From Aspidapion aeneum (Eukaryota; Arthropoda; Insecta; Coleoptera; Brentidae), in the NCBI GenBank assembly GCA_963576565.1, contig OY755042.1, positions 18,141,272 to 18,205,271 of the forward strand: a stretch of DNA of 64,000 nucleotides, given 5' to 3'. How positions within the stretch are numbered: position 1 is the stretch's first letter; each line of letters starts with the position of its first letter. The notes beneath the pieces are model-generated. The model saw only the letters and a program-made list of their open reading frames with translations, did no database searches and was not told the DNA's origin. The position numbers and the translations under genes were made by a program. Shown in pieces: positions 42,574 through 55,330 of this stretch.

Positions 42574-42893
42574 CAGCGGCGTAGCGTGCCCGAAAGGGCG
42601 GGGGGGGGGGGGGGCGACAGCTAAAAAGGGCGCCTCTGAAAACTGATGAAAAATCTTGTGGCAAAAAAAAACAAAAAGGTCAAAAAGGCGCCTCTCACGA
42701 ATCTTGCGACCAAAAAAAAAACAAAAAAAAAAAAAGGTCTTCATGTCGTTAGTTTCCTTTGGCACCCACTCAATTGGCCATTACCGGCCCGACTTAATAA
42801 AGCTGAGGGCGCTTCGGCCACCTATGGGGCGCCACTACCCTCGGGGCGGGGGGGGGGCGACGAACCCCCCGCGCCCCCCACGCTACGCCGCTG
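42574..42893. mobile_element. hAT-type MITE, 320 bp, second copy
   Basis: TIRs CAGCGGCGTAGCGTGCC and CACGCTACGCCGCTG are flanked by GTCGATAT on both sides (42566-42573, 42894-42901). Same family as 3084-3361, sharing GGGCGCCTC, GGCCCGACTTAATAAAGCTG and the G-rich tail. Open frames across it are compositional. Confidence 0.92.
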
Positions 42894-43084
42894 GTCGATA
42901 TGTTAGCACAAAATACACTCCCGCATCATTTTAAAGTCTTTTAAGATTAATTTTGAGTCCAGATCGAAATATAATTAAAAAAAACACGAAAACAATTCCA
43001 AAACGTCAAGAAAGAGGTCAGCAACGCCGCATTTGACCCTCGTAAACGACTTCGAGATGTTTTTTTGTTCGCTTTATTTAGACC

Positions 43085-43420
43085 TTCTAATCAAGACTAG
43101 TTTTGTCTCTTTCTCTAAAATCGGTTTAACAAAAGAGTAACAAAATAAGATACTTTACGCGGACTTAGACTATTGCGGCATGTTTCTAATTCCTTTGTTT
43201 TAGTGAGGGACTGTAATCGAGAATAGTTTTGTTTTTTTCTCTCGCACTGGTTTAATAAAGGAAAACGAAGGAGTAGCAAAATAAAATTCTCGAAGCACGT
43301 TTTAAAGTGATCACCACTTGTTATATATCCATATTTGGTGGTCTAGCATTAATATGGTAAGGGTTTGTAATAGAACAGTTTCGTCTTTTTCCCTCGCATT
43401 GGTTTAAAAAAGAAATAAAA
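43085..43420. repeat. Diverged tandem repeat, three units of about 126-152 bp
   Basis: The word AGTTTTGTCTCTTTCTCT..GGTTTAA recurs at 43096, 43222 and 43374 with strong divergence. Confidence 0.5.
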
Positions 43421-45699
43421 GTAAAGGAAAGACGGGATTATTTTGGTGATTCTTAAAGAGAAAGGAAATGGGGTTTTCTATGGACCAAACAAAAATAGTC
43501 GATGACTTCTTTACTGCAGAAGTACGTTTTTTAAAACAAATTGTTTATCTAGACGGCCGAATTGTTTGTTTATTTCCTAGTCTCCTCCAGTTAATATGTT
43601 ATTGGTTAAGGGTCAAACTTGCTAGATAGAAGGGGGAGGTAGGGTGTTAATATAATACGTAATGTAAAAAACCTAATAATTTCAGTGCTTAACTAATTCC
43701 ATTCCTTAAATAAATATTAACAAAAAACCTGCTAGCCCATGGTACTCCCATGTTTTCCTATTTGTTTGTGTGTTAAATTAGAACGTAAAATAATACAAGT
43801 TTAAAATTATGGATTAAGAAAATTTAACAAATTATTCAGTTTACAAAATTTTGAGTGTTATTTTTTGTGATTATAAGAAAGCTATAGAATATTTACTTCG
43901 CCAATTAAATATTTCAAAAGAAGACCTTGCTCCATTTTTAAAAAATTACGTAAATTTTGGAACAAACTATATTCTAAATAGAATGCTTCTAGAACATCGT
44001 AAAAATGTTTTTCCGTAAATAAAAGAAATGCAGTGCAATATTCTGCATGTTTGGAAGATTCATTGCCTTCTATTTCACACACATTTTTAAGTTTATCTGA
44101 CCATCAGAAAAGAAGGAAAACAGAGTACCTCACAGAATACCCGAAGGACCATATCAAATTTGTTGTAAAATTACTTATATTAAAATTTGTTCACCATCCT
44201 GAATATTTATGAAATGTCAGTTGTGACATTAAATTTGTTAAGTATTGTGGCTTTCGAAAATGACTACAATTATAAAAACTGGACAAAATTTCTTTACGGA
44301 ATGAGCAATTGGCGAAGACTCATTTTTGGTGACCACCCTATATAATAAATTATTAATTTATACAAAAATATGTTTTTCTAATAAAATTTAAAGCTCCTCC
44401 TTTCCAAAAATTTTCATACGAAAAAATTAGGTGATATTTAAGTTAAGTTATGGCCATTAAAAAAAATATATGTTTTTAAAAACACACTATAACTTTGGGC
44501 AGCCCTATATATGGTTTGTTATGCAAAGCAACTAATTTTTTTAAATATAAGGCGTCACGCCTTACACAATATTACGGTGTATAAAAGTCATTCCTACATT
44601 TTACAGATTGAAAGTACCAAGTAAAAAAACCTCATGTCCAACCATTCCCATAAGCCCGTTCCACAAAAATAAACTTAAACGAATTAAATGCTGCGGTACA
44701 GATAAATATCAGAAATTTTTGCCCTGTACGACAAAACGCCTAGGAAAGTCCTGACTGGAACCTGGAAACGGGATACAGGAAATAGGGATAATTGAATTAA
44801 GCTGATGAAAAAATAACAGTGTTGGATTGGTTACCTTATAAATTATTTATACTCTTTTTTCATTATAGCAAAGGTAGGATTATTGTCAAGGTGGTACTTA
44901 GGGGGGGATTAAGGGGGTTCAATTCCCCCCAAAATTTATAAAACATTTTTCTAAATTTAGGATTTAACGGTAATAAAATATTTAGTAGTGATAAGTAGTA
45001 GAGATATAAGCAATTCTCATTTTTATCGCAGAATTCACTCTGAATTTTAAAATGTAGCTGAATTCACTCTGAATTTTAAAACCATATATGTTTTGTAATT
45101 AGGCAAGATATTTGGTAGTTGAATAAAAAATTTTACTCAGTTTTAAATTCATCCTTTTTATAAAAAAAATACAAAAATTACAAACATCAATTTTTTGCAT
45201 TTTTTATAATCAAAACATCAAAAATTATTTATTTTTATAAGTTTTTCAAATTGGTAACCTATTGGATAATCCTAAAAATAGCTCAAATTGCACTTGAATT
45301 TATTTTTTATTTAAAAAAAAAAGCTGTCATTATTGGGTATTTGCCAAAATGAGGGCGTTATTTTGTCCGCACTAGAGCGCAAAAAAATTTGTACCATGGT
45401 TGAGACAAATTAGAGCACCAAAAGCTTATGTAGCTTTCTAGGCAATTAAGTTTTCTTACTAAAAAAATTGACTCTATGTGTCTTTTTTCTAATAAATTAA
45501 AGTAACATAGGTTTCACACATTGATTGAAGATTTAATGTTCAACACAAATAAAGCTACCCCAACACCCAAGAGAACTAGATCTTATGGCGCCAAGTTTTT
45601 ATTTCTATTTGTCTAAATACAGATCATAAAAATCTTTTGTCGGCGTTTATATATACCTAGTAGTTAAAGAATACAAGTGACAGGGTGCAAATATGTCAA
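43421..45699. other. AT-rich spacer
   Basis: A 66-codon minus-strand frame at 43882-44082 is not recognised. A 28-bp tandem duplication (GAATTCACTCTGAATTTTAA) lies at about 45032-45080. Nothing else is supported. Confidence 0.35.
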
Positions 45700-46220
45700 A
45701 ATTCTTTCACAAACTAATGACTGAAAGTTGTTCGAAAACAATTTCTGCGACAGAAAATTTGTTCAAAAAAATTTTCTCTGAACGGTAATATTTTCTTCAA
45801 TGGGTTTGTTCAAAATAATTTATGAAAAAAAAAATCGAGTGACATTTTTTAGAAATAAAAAAAGCTCCCTGGTCCTCCATTTCGGAACTCAAAATCAGTG
45901 TTACCCTGACCTTCAGGCAAGAGCGTTTCTGGGTAGGTTAGGATACGCTTGCAACCAATTGACAAAGGTTAGGATAACATAAGAAAAAATGTTACTAAAA
46001 GGCCTCTTTTTTTTTCTAAAGAAATTTCGTTGGAAAAAAATGTTCTCAAACTACTTTTCGTCGAAGAAAATTTTTTCGAAAAAATTTCCGCTTGAAGAAA
46101 ACGTTTTCGAACAAGTTTCTATTTGAAGAAAATATTACCGAACAGTTTTCCTTTTGAAGAAAATGACCTTTAAAGAAAATGTTCTGGAACAATTTTCCGT
46201 TCAAACAAATAATTTGAAAT
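45700..46220. repeat. Degenerate GAAGAAAATGTTTTCGAAC minisatellite
   Basis: Irregular recurrence of TTCGAACA.., GAAGAAAAT and GTTCAAAAAAAT words; probably the same family as 40850-41660. Confidence 0.5.
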
Positions 46221-46766
46221 TTTTTCCTGGGCACAGCCCTGTTTACTGTGGGTGACATTTTATTACATTCCGAATTGCTTTAATAAATTCTTTACCGCAG
46301 TATAAATAAGTCAACTCACGGTAAACTACCTATAGGATACAAAATAATGTTTAACTAACATATAACGTTAGGTTGGATGTTAGTTCTAACGTTATATTCA
46401 CAGTATAAAAGAAGCTTTATAACCAGTTTTCTGACGTGTTGTTTTTCCAACATTAAACAGCTAATGTCTTTTTTAAATTTTTTTTGAACGTTAAAAAAAT
46501 TCTGTTTTTTAACAGTGTAAAATAAATGTTTTTCCAACATTGAAAAATCTATGTTTTTTAACACTGAAAAGATATATTTTTTTTTTCAAATATCTCGAAA
46601 GATATGGTGACTTAAATAAGGTAAATTAATTTCTTCTACTTTGGAAACGCAGACCAGCACGAGTCCCTTGAGGTTTTCTTAAACTCAACACCCAGTAGTA
46701 AAATTTAAATTTAAAATTCTATGTAAACAATTATTTTGTAGAAAGTGGTTAAAGAATGCCGTCTAA
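46221..46766. other. AT-rich spacer
   Basis: Recurring CCAACATT and TTTTTTAACA words at 46440-46570 suggest another decayed short repeat. Confidence 0.35.
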
Positions 46767-47003
46767 GACAATTCACCGCCGCCGATTCGCCGCATCCGAC
46801 CCTAGACTCCGCCGGGCCAACTGGTCGCGAGCCGTCGATTCCGCCGCCGGCCGACCCAACTAGTCGCCGCCGCCATGTTTACGAAATAAACTAAAACTAC
46901 AGCAACGGCGAGTTGTCCCGGCCAGGAATTGTCCCGGCGTGGCTGCAAATGGCCCGACGGCGGCATGAACTGGCTGCAAGTTAGGGTCCGGCGGCGAATT
47001 GTC
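46767..47003. mobile_element. GC- and CpG-rich MITE, 237 bp
   Basis: Ends GACAATTCACCGCCGCCG and CGGCGGCGAATTGTC, with ACCCTA/TAGGGT subterminal pairing. It is strongly GC-rich in an AT-rich setting and contains many CGCCG words. No target duplication is clear. Non-coding. Confidence 0.75.
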
Positions 47004-47519
47004 ATATTTTCTGTCTGATTACCCATAAGTGCGATTTCGCATACAAAATCATTTTTTTGTATATTTAGGTTAGTTTTCTTGCCTTATTTTGTGGTGCTTC
47101 ATTTAAATCACTGCCTACCTATTTGTTGCCCTCTATAGTTTTTTTTTTTTAATTTTTATTTTAATAACACAAAACATTTATTAGCTTCATATCTTAAGCT
47201 TAACATTAGAAATGAGATGTAGGAAAACCGTTATAAAAATAACCATATATTGATGATATATAACAAAATTATGGTCCTTTAAATGTTGGTAATGCTTTTG
47301 CATAAAATTTAAGTTAGGATTTTCTGCATGTTTTTTAAAGTCAAAAGTTGACTTAATTTGAACACAGAGAATCCCGCCCGAAGCTTACGGGCAATGGTTT
47401 TTGATCGGATTTTCTTTAGATTTTAGTATGTTGTAGATCTTGATGCCTTGTCCCATCCATGTCTTATTATCCTACGACCTATTGTTTCTAAGATACAGGG
47501 TTTCAAAACAATTTAAGAC
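47004..47519. other. AT-rich spacer
   Basis: Nothing recognised. Confidence 0.4.
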
Positions 47520-47671
47520 ATTTCTACCTATCCTAAAAAATTATATTATTGTTTGTTACATACATATCAGACGTTAGGTCTTAAGCGTGGCTTGATATCC
47601 AAACTTAAAAATTGGACCTAACGTCTGATATGTAACAAACAATAATATCATTTTTCAGGATAGGTAGAAAT
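47520..47671. repeat. Hairpin MITE, about 57-bp arms
   Basis: TTTCTACCTATCCT..CAGACGTTAGGTC mirrors GACCTAACGTCTG..AGGATAGGTAGAAA. The left arm has a 4-bp TACA insertion; the spacer is 34 nt. Only one copy in the window. Confidence 0.85.
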
Positions 47672-49610
47672 TGCTTTTTTGAAAAATGCACAAAAGCTAT
47701 AATAAATTTTACGTAAAATGTATATTTAGATGTATTTTATGCATAAATAATAAAACAAATAAACAAAATTTGGATTAACTTTGTAATACACCCGCCTAAC
47801 CGCGTGAGTAGAATCCACCCGCCTAATGGAGGGTTAAACATTCAAAAAAATCGCAAACCCACCAGGGATAGAGTTGCAATGACACACAAAATTATCAATA
47901 TAATTATTACCAATGCAAAATTTAATAGAAGTAGACATTTGGTCGGTCTTGTTACGTAGCTGACTGACCAAAAATGAGATTTCGAGATACGCCGTCCTAG
48001 GCATTTTTTTGCGGTGCTTTTCAACCTTACAAAGAGTCGTAACTGTATTATTAGTAGTTTGCTTAGAACGCCCTTACTAAAATATGGCGTAAGTGCATAA
48101 ACGTTTCAAGTGTTTTTCACGTACCGGCGTATATTAATTTACGCCTCTACGTGGTGTAATTTCCTTTGGTTCATACATTGTTTGTTTTGGCGTAACTGGA
48201 AATTGGTTTGCGCCCGCGCTCTTGTGAATACTTATAAAATTAAATACCATAACCTTAAATATGTAATAAAATTTGTTGCTTTTCTGTTTTGATAGTACTT
48301 ATGTGTAAGTCTACATAAACGGTGCGAGCAAGTGAGCCGTCAAAATTGATTACAGCAAAAACAATATATACATTCTGATAATAAAAATTTCAGCATTGAA
48401 AAACTGATATAACCTACGAGTTTTTTAGGTACCTCCCCCCTCCCTTTTTTTCAAAGTTGGGAAAATAAAAACTTTTTTTGATAGGAATCATAGTAAAGTT
48501 GGTCTTATTAGAAAAAACGAAAACCGAATTTAGATCGGTTCAGTCGTCTTTGCGTTATTAGCGTTGTAATGTAAAACTTCGAAGGGCCACATCTCAGTAA
48601 CTACTTTTCTGTTTGACTTCCGGTGACTTGACAGCCCTTGATTGAACTTGTTTCTACAGTAAAAAATATACGTGTAGCTTTAACCCACATACTGGAAACT
48701 CGAGCAATAGGTCCCTGTATTTTTCAACAACAGCATTTTTTTAAACTTCAACTTTTTACCTATATCTCGGAACAGAGACATCAAAACCGAAACTTACTGG
48801 TTCGGGTTGTCAAGGTCTAATAATATAAGGAGAAAAATTTTTGAATTAATTTACTTAGTACTGTTTCAGTTTTTGCGAAAAAACCATCAAAATTTGCCAA
48901 AAAGTGGTGCTAATTTGAAGCGTTATATTTTACAACGCCACGAATAGATTTTTATGGTTGATACGGCAACAGGTGCGCTATTATGTAAGCTTAAAATAAC
49001 AATATTTAATTAGCGTTAAAATTGTGTCTTAGTTTTATGTCAAATATTCTGTTTTGGCATATTTATGCCTATAGCCAAATCGAAAGAATGCAAGAAGCCA
49101 TTTCGACTTATTTTGCCGATACCTATTAGTGTGCCAAATTTCACTGCTCTAAGATAAGTTCGAATCTCGAATAAAACGATGTGTTCATATAGGCGTAAGT
49201 GCAAACACATATTTTTTTTTACAAACAGGCGTATCTGTGTGAAAAAAAATAGCTGGCTAACTGGTCACAAAATAATAAAAATGTTATGACCAAATAGGTA
49301 AGCTTTTTCATAAAAAATAAATAATTGGGTTATCTGCACTAGAAACAATTTCACACCTATGTAAATTTGCCTCATTTTGGTTTTTCACGTCTCCTGAGCA
49401 ATTTGTAAAGTGCTAGTTACGCCACTACGTAAGGATATCGACGATTTATTCATTTCAATGAAAAAATTAAAAAAGGTAAAAGTTTAAAAGCGATTTGGCA
49501 TGGACATTTTGAAAGTCAGTTTTGAATAATATTCCACCGATTTTACTTTTTTAAAACTTAATATCATCGAAATCCTTTAAAAAATGTGTAAAAACCTAAC
49601 AAAAAATATA
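47672..49610. other. AT-rich spacer
   Basis: No gene or repeat supported. Confidence 0.4.
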
Positions 49611-49888
49611 CGCGAAAATGGTATTCCGTTAAAAGACTTCAGATCAACGTATAGCCAAGTTTTTGAATACACATTTCAAACTGAAAGGTGGTCACTAGTT
49701 TGGAAATATTTATATAAACTTACGCTACATAATTGAATCTTAGGCACAGTGCTACAAAAACATGGCTGTACTTGCAAAATTTAAATAAACATTCCCAATT
49801 TAGTGAGAACCTTTCATATTGAAAAGTGTGTTGAAAAACTTGGGTATATTTTGATCTCAATTATTTTTACGGAATACCATTTTCGTTT
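49611..49888. repeat. Foldback element, about 80-bp arms
   Basis: CGCGAAAATGGTATTCCGT at the left mirrors ACGGAATACCATTTTCG at the right. CCAAGTTTTT..ACACATTTCAA and TTGAAAAGTGTGTTGAAAAACTTGG extend the pairing. Confidence 0.65.
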
Positions 49889-50262
49889 ACTTGGACTTTT
49901 TTTACATGACATGTTTTTGTCATAATACAATTTTATTATTCAATTTTCAAATTTTTATTTTATATTCAAAGTGTAACATTCTAGTAGAACTAACCATTTC
50001 CATATAACCACAAATAGCTATCGTGCGCATCATTTATATTGATTTCAACATCTCCGGGTTCCACCAAAGAAAAGAAACGCAATGTTTTTCTCGTGGTAAT
50101 GACCGAAGACGTTGACCTAGTGCTCCAATTCCTTCGCTGCGAGACGGAAAATACCATTTACGTTTAGCAAAAAAGAAGTAATTGCAACTAAACAATTTTA
50201 ATAATACAAGGGTGTAAAAATGTAAATCGAAAAACATTAACATCAAGAACTAAATCAATTAA

Positions 50263-50778
50263 AATACTCTGCCAATATATGGGCCCCTAAGCTCACACTA
50301 GGTACTATAGTTATAGTGTACGTGTGAGCTAATATAACTAAAAACTGAAATATATTTTATTTAATTCCAGACTAAATTACCTTTTGTTTGATACCACACA
50401 AGCCATGTTTTGACTTAAACTCAAATTTTTGAAATCTACCCCCACCCTTAAAAAAAACAAAAAACTAAAATGTATTTTGTTAAACTCCGGACTCAATTAC
50501 CTTTCGTTTGATATCACACACGCCATATTTTCACTTAAACTCTAATTTTTAAAATATACCCCCACCCTTTTTTTTAAATAAATTAAAATGTATTTTGTTT
50601 AACTGCAGACTCAATTACCTTTCGTTTGATATCACACACGCCATATTTCACATAAACTCTAATTTTTGAAATCTACCCCAAATGGGACCATCTCGACCTA
50701 AGACCCAGCCTAGGTACCAAATTTCATTAAAATCGGCCAAGCGGTTTTTGAATTATGCGCGTTGGTCGTTACAGACAT

Positions 50779-50829
<51 letters not shown>

Positions 50830-50990
50830 TACAGACAGACAGACAGACAGACGGCGCAACAAAAAAGTTTCAAAATCATCTGAAACACAAAGATATATAA
50901 AAATTTTTGAAATCGGAGCAACTTTTTTTTTCTCGAAAAAATTAGGATCACCATAGCTCACACTACTATAGTATAGTATATGTGTGAGCT
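50263..50990. mobile_element. Hairpin-ended element with internal tandem units, copy 2
   Basis: Full relative (opposite orientation) of 34113-34600. It opens AAATACTCTGCCAATATATGG, then a hairpin AGCTCACAC..GTGTGAGCT, then three units of about 120 bp, each with CCTTTCGTTTGATATCACAC. A tail follows with AAAATCGGCCAAGCGGTTT, an (ACAG)n run and AAATCGGAGCAAC. A second hairpin AGCTCACACTACTATAG..TGTGTGAGCT closes it. Copy 1 lacks the (ACAG)n-containing block. Confidence 0.75.
50771..50852. repeat. (ACAG)n microsatellite
   Basis: About 20 ACAG units with two ACAT interruptions. Reading frames of Thr-Asp-Arg-Gln or Cys-Leu-Ser-Val repeats across it are artefacts. Confidence 0.97.
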
Positions 50991-51390
50991 AAATAAATGG
51001 ATCCATGACGGATCTGACACCTTCCTAGCTAGCCTATTATCACACTTCAAATGAAACCATGATATATAATGGCCTTGAAAACAGTTTTTTGTAAATATCT
51101 CAGAAACTAAAGCGCCTACGAAGTTTTTGGTTATAACACGGATTATTGCGTAAAATATGGTCTACTATATTCCAAAAACAGTGTATTGATACGATGCTTT
51201 GTTAAAAAGTTAGCATTTTTTTAAATTTTTAATTGTCAATGTCATTAGCATTAATGGATTTTGACCAAAATCTAATCAGCTCGTAAGAGTGCCAAACACT
51301 ATTTTACCTGAACATTTTATAAAAATCGGTTCACCGGTTTAGGAGATATCGTGTTACGGACAGAAATAATATACACACACAGACAGACAT
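50991..51390. repeat. Dispersed repeat, GGATCTGA..CTAGCTAGCCTA family, copy 3
   Basis: AAATAAATGGATCCATGACGG to TATCGTGTTACGGACAGAAA plus a short ACACACAGACAGACAT tail. It abuts the hairpin-ended element directly. Confidence 0.85.
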
Positions 51391-52144
51391 CATGACGATA
51401 TTGCTAGAATAGGTCAAAATAAATCCAAATAAAAAAAAACTTCGTCGAAAATAATACCTTCTCTAGCCATTGCTACGCGGGCTAGGAGGGTAAAAATATA
51501 TTTTTTTGTATTTAGTTATAGTTAAATTAATAATTAGCACAATTATTATATAAGGTGTGCCAAAAAAAACCGTTAATTTTTTCCGCCTGTATTTTTTTTA
51601 CCCTTTAATTTTTCTAATTTAAGTCTCTATCAAAAGCTTAGACTATACGACTTATTTGTCAAAATTATCATTTCTATAAATCCACGATCAATGATATCGA
51701 AATTGCGTCATGTGCTAAAATTAAATGGGCTGTATGAATAAATCGAGTCATGACTATTTTGTCGTTTTTTTTTTTCTCCGAGTCAGTTGTAAATATTAGT
51801 CATCTGTACCTGTAACAGTCAATGTATATTTATTAAAAGGTTGTGAAAAACTGTTAAAAAAGTTTTTGGTGGGAAATGAAACTTTGTTTTTAAATGGTGT
51901 ATTACAAGGCAGTTTTTTAACTAAGGTTAACACTCTAGTAGCATCCGTACGGGTTATTTTTTTAAATAAATAAACAGTGTATAATTTACTAAAGTTAGGG
52001 TTACATATAAAATTTTAAATGCGTCCGAAATTTGGGATAATTAAATAAAAATCATCGTCATCTTTATTACTATTTTTTAAACTTAGCTCTATAACGAAAA
52101 CGTTATACATTATGTTATAGGCTATAAAATTTCCAATTACACAC
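51391..52144. other. AT-rich spacer with a lone mariner-like end
   Basis: AAGGTGTGCCAAAAAAAACCG at 51555 resembles one end of the TA-flanked element at 60351; no partner end was found. Confidence 0.35.
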
Positions 52145-52301
52145 CAGAGGCGTCCGCAAAAGGGGACTTAACATCAGTTTGATTTTTTTACAATAAAGGG
52201 ATTACCCTTGTATTGTACAACGCTTAGTTTCTGAGAAAATCAAATAAAACTCAATAATTTCGGTTTAATATAAAAATGTCCTTAATTTTCGGACGCCGCT
52301 G
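52145..52301. mobile_element. hAT-like MITE, 157 bp
   Basis: Ends CAGAGGCGTCCGCAAAAG and CTTAATTTTCGGACGCCGCTG. The octamers at the two sides (TTACACAC, GAGTATCA) do not match, so the target duplication has decayed or the edge is misplaced. Confidence 0.6.
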
Positions 52302-53684
52302 GAGTATCAACACTAGCTTTAACACCACGTTGTGCTAAAATTCTAACTTTTTCAGAAAACGAATAAAACCCAAAGACCACTTTGAGAAATGGACTATTTT
52401 TTCAATTCAAGGTAATTTCATTTCCTATTAATATTAATTTCCTATTAATATTAAGAATTTTTTAGAAACTTAGATAAAACCTAATAATTTCAATTTATTT
52501 TGCATATAATCTCCATACTTTAGGGATTGTATCTCAAAAAAGTACTACCCAGGCAACTAATAAATATCACATTTTATAGGCTTTTTGACAATATTTATTT
52601 TATGTTAACATAGTCATGTGTGAGTTCGTGTCCACTCATGTAGTGGTCCTGCTTTGGATGTATCGCTGCTAGCTTATATTCGTCCGGACTGCCTCGATCA
52701 CGGCGTTTCAAGAGCTTGTAGTTTCGAGTCCCAATTAATGCATGGTTGTATCGTTATGACTAAAAAGCTATTTTTCGATGAAAAAAAATTGTCAAAATCT
52801 AGCGATTGATTGATCCAAGTATGGATGGAAAAGTCCCAGTATAAAAAAAATCATTTTCAAAAAAGAGCATTTTTAAAAATAAATTCCAAAAAGGGAAAAA
52901 AATTGTGCAAGATCTAAAATAACTGCAAAATGGCTGCAAAAAAACAAAAAAAAGCACTTTAAAGCATTTTTATAAGAAATTTTGATGGCCATAATATTTG
53001 TTTTACACTTTTTTTCTGCAACTTACAGAAACCAACTTACTTTTTTTAGTTTTTAGCACCATTATTTTAAGCTAACGGCGCAAGCGGACATGGTTTGAGG
53101 TAGCAAACTGACTGGAATAATAGGGCTGATCAGCCTCTTAATCGTACCAAGTTTTAAAACTTGGAATTATTGCACTTGAAAACTATGTAACGGGTACAAA
53201 ACAACAAAAACTGTTCACTGTTTACACAATAATATAATATAGTGATTACAATCAAAATTTTAACGACTTAAAAGTTCAAAGTAAAAATAATGCTAACTGC
53301 AATAAGTTACACACAACACACATCTATCTCTATCTGATTAAACTATGGCTGCCAAAAAAAACCTCAAGGGAGTATTTGCCAACCACAAACTCCTTTGTCT
53401 GTTGTCTTATTCCTAAACTTGTTATAATAAGGTAAAAAAAAATAAATAGAACGCTTGCCAAACCTGCGCAGACTGGAGAAAATGGGAAGAAATTAAAATA
53501 CGTTATTTTTTTACAGATTGAGCAAGGCCAATTGTGAGAGCTACGATTTGAAAGGCAGCGCAATTCAACTAAGCTCGTTGTAAAACATCATATAGAGCCA
53601 CTGATCTCAATTAAATATATTTGACATAGCGTCATTTCCTATTTTTCACGGCCACCTCTAAGGGGTGTGGCTGATACTACGCTT
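52302..53684. other. AT-rich spacer
   Basis: GTAGTTTCGAGTCCCAATT near 52717 has a tRNA B-box-like look but no acceptor or anticodon stem. Nothing else seen. Confidence 0.35.
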
Positions 53685-53742
53685 TTAAGGTCACTGCGTT
53701 CTGAAGCCTGGCGACGCAGTTTTCGTATCCAGTGACCCTAAA
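53685..53742. repeat. Hairpin repeat GGTCACTG..CAGTGACC, copy 2
   Basis: Related to 27468-27525: same terminal stem and the same AGCCTGGCG loop word, with different bases between. Confidence 0.6.
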
Positions 53743-54879
53743 TGCTTAATCACCATACCGACCTCTAGAGGTAAGCGCTTTTACCTAAATACCTGTAAAA
53801 AAATGGCGGCCAACGTTCCGCCGCCCCTATTGGAGGTTGCGTAGTAGTGGAAGGACTATCTAGTTATTTTTCTATGTCTGTGTCTCTGAAGACAAATTAT
53901 TAAATAATTTTCTATTCTGATAACAAAGGAATTCTTTTAAAAAAATGAGTGAGAAAGCTGGGATGCGACAATATTTTTATTATCTTCACAGATTCCATTC
54001 AAATATTGTTCAAAATATCACACACCAGCGTCACAAATGTAAGCGGCAAACTGGAGTTCTCCTGAAAGCTAAATTGAAATAATCAAGCATGAAATCGTGA
54101 TTGTGCTACCGCTACTTATAAAATTTGTTTTAGATCTAACAATATGCAGATACAACTTTTTTCCATAGCATAACAAAATAACACTTTCTTCTCCGGCAGC
54201 GATGTACGTCCATGAACCTGCTGTTCACGCTTGAGTTCCTGCTGTTGTCGGTTTTTTTTTCACTGTCAATGAAGAAAACAGGCTTGTTGTTTTTGAAGTT
54301 ACCTAGGATCGCTGGTAGTTGATTATAAAATAGACTAAAAAACTGCCATTAATTAAATAGGAAGTTTTTAATATAACAATACTCTTTTTAACTTTATTAA
54401 GAACTTATTGCTATCAAGTCAGCAGGGAAAATCCCTATTGTTGCTAGTAGTAGCTCTTTACTAGCTAATTAACCAATATTTGTTTCTATTTTGGTTTAAA
54501 ATATTACTTTTACATACGATATGAACAGAGATGCAAGCTTTATTTCTGAGACAGTGGTCACTGCTTATTAAATATTAAGGACTTATTGCAATAACACCAA
54601 GCAGTAATAGTGCAGGGAGTTAATCTCAGTGCCGGATTAAAATAAATTTACCATAAAATATGAATGTTTCATATTGTATTAACGGAAAAATTGTACGCCA
54701 GAAAAATGGGTGCCAAAATGAAATTTAAGTCTCGGTCGCGTAAAAAATTATATGTTGTCCTCTGTAGGGGACTATGAAAATATTGTGTGTTTTTTTTGCT
54801 TAAGATTAATGTGATATAAAAAATTGATTAAAATTGATCTTTATAGCTGTGTCAACTTAGATAGGATGACAATTTGTTG
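53743..54879. other. Intergenic DNA
   Basis: AAATGGCGGCCAACGTTCCGCC (53803) is a short GC-rich patch. No gene supported. Confidence 0.35.
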
Positions 54880-55330
54880 TATTATAACCGACAGTTTTCC
54901 ATTGACAACTGACAATTGATCTTTTAAAATTGACATACCAAAGTCGAATTTATAAATCCAGTAATTTATTTTCCATCAATAATGGCGGCACTATTAATTC
55001 CGCCTCTTATAATGAACAAAGGCCTAATTTGAAAACAAGACAGCTGTTCTAATAATGCAAAACTGTCATAATAGTACCCAGCACAATTACTGCCTGACTT
55101 TATTTTGACAGTTTTCCATTAAAACCTGCCAGTTCATCTTTTAAAATTGACATACCAAAGTCGAATTTATAAATCCAGTCTTTTATTTTCCATTAATAGT
55201 GGCTGCACTATTAATTCCGGCCCTTATAATACGCAAAGGCCTAATTTTGAAAGAAGACAGCTAGCTGTTCTTATAATGCGAAACTGTCAGAATAGTGCCC
55301 GGCACAACTACTACCTGGCACTATTACAAT
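54880..55330. repeat. Tandem dimer of the 7781-type MITE
   Basis: GACAGTTTTCCATT..CATACCAAAGTCGAATTTAT..AACTGTCA.AATAGT occurs twice with a period of 218 bp (core at 54933 and 55151). The junction has GCCTGACTTT-type end text. It matches 7781-8021. Confidence 0.8.

Noticed and set aside
50682..50961. Thr-Asp-Arg-Gln and Cys-Leu-Ser-Val repeat proteins
   Set aside because: Direct translation of the (ACAG)n microsatellite.
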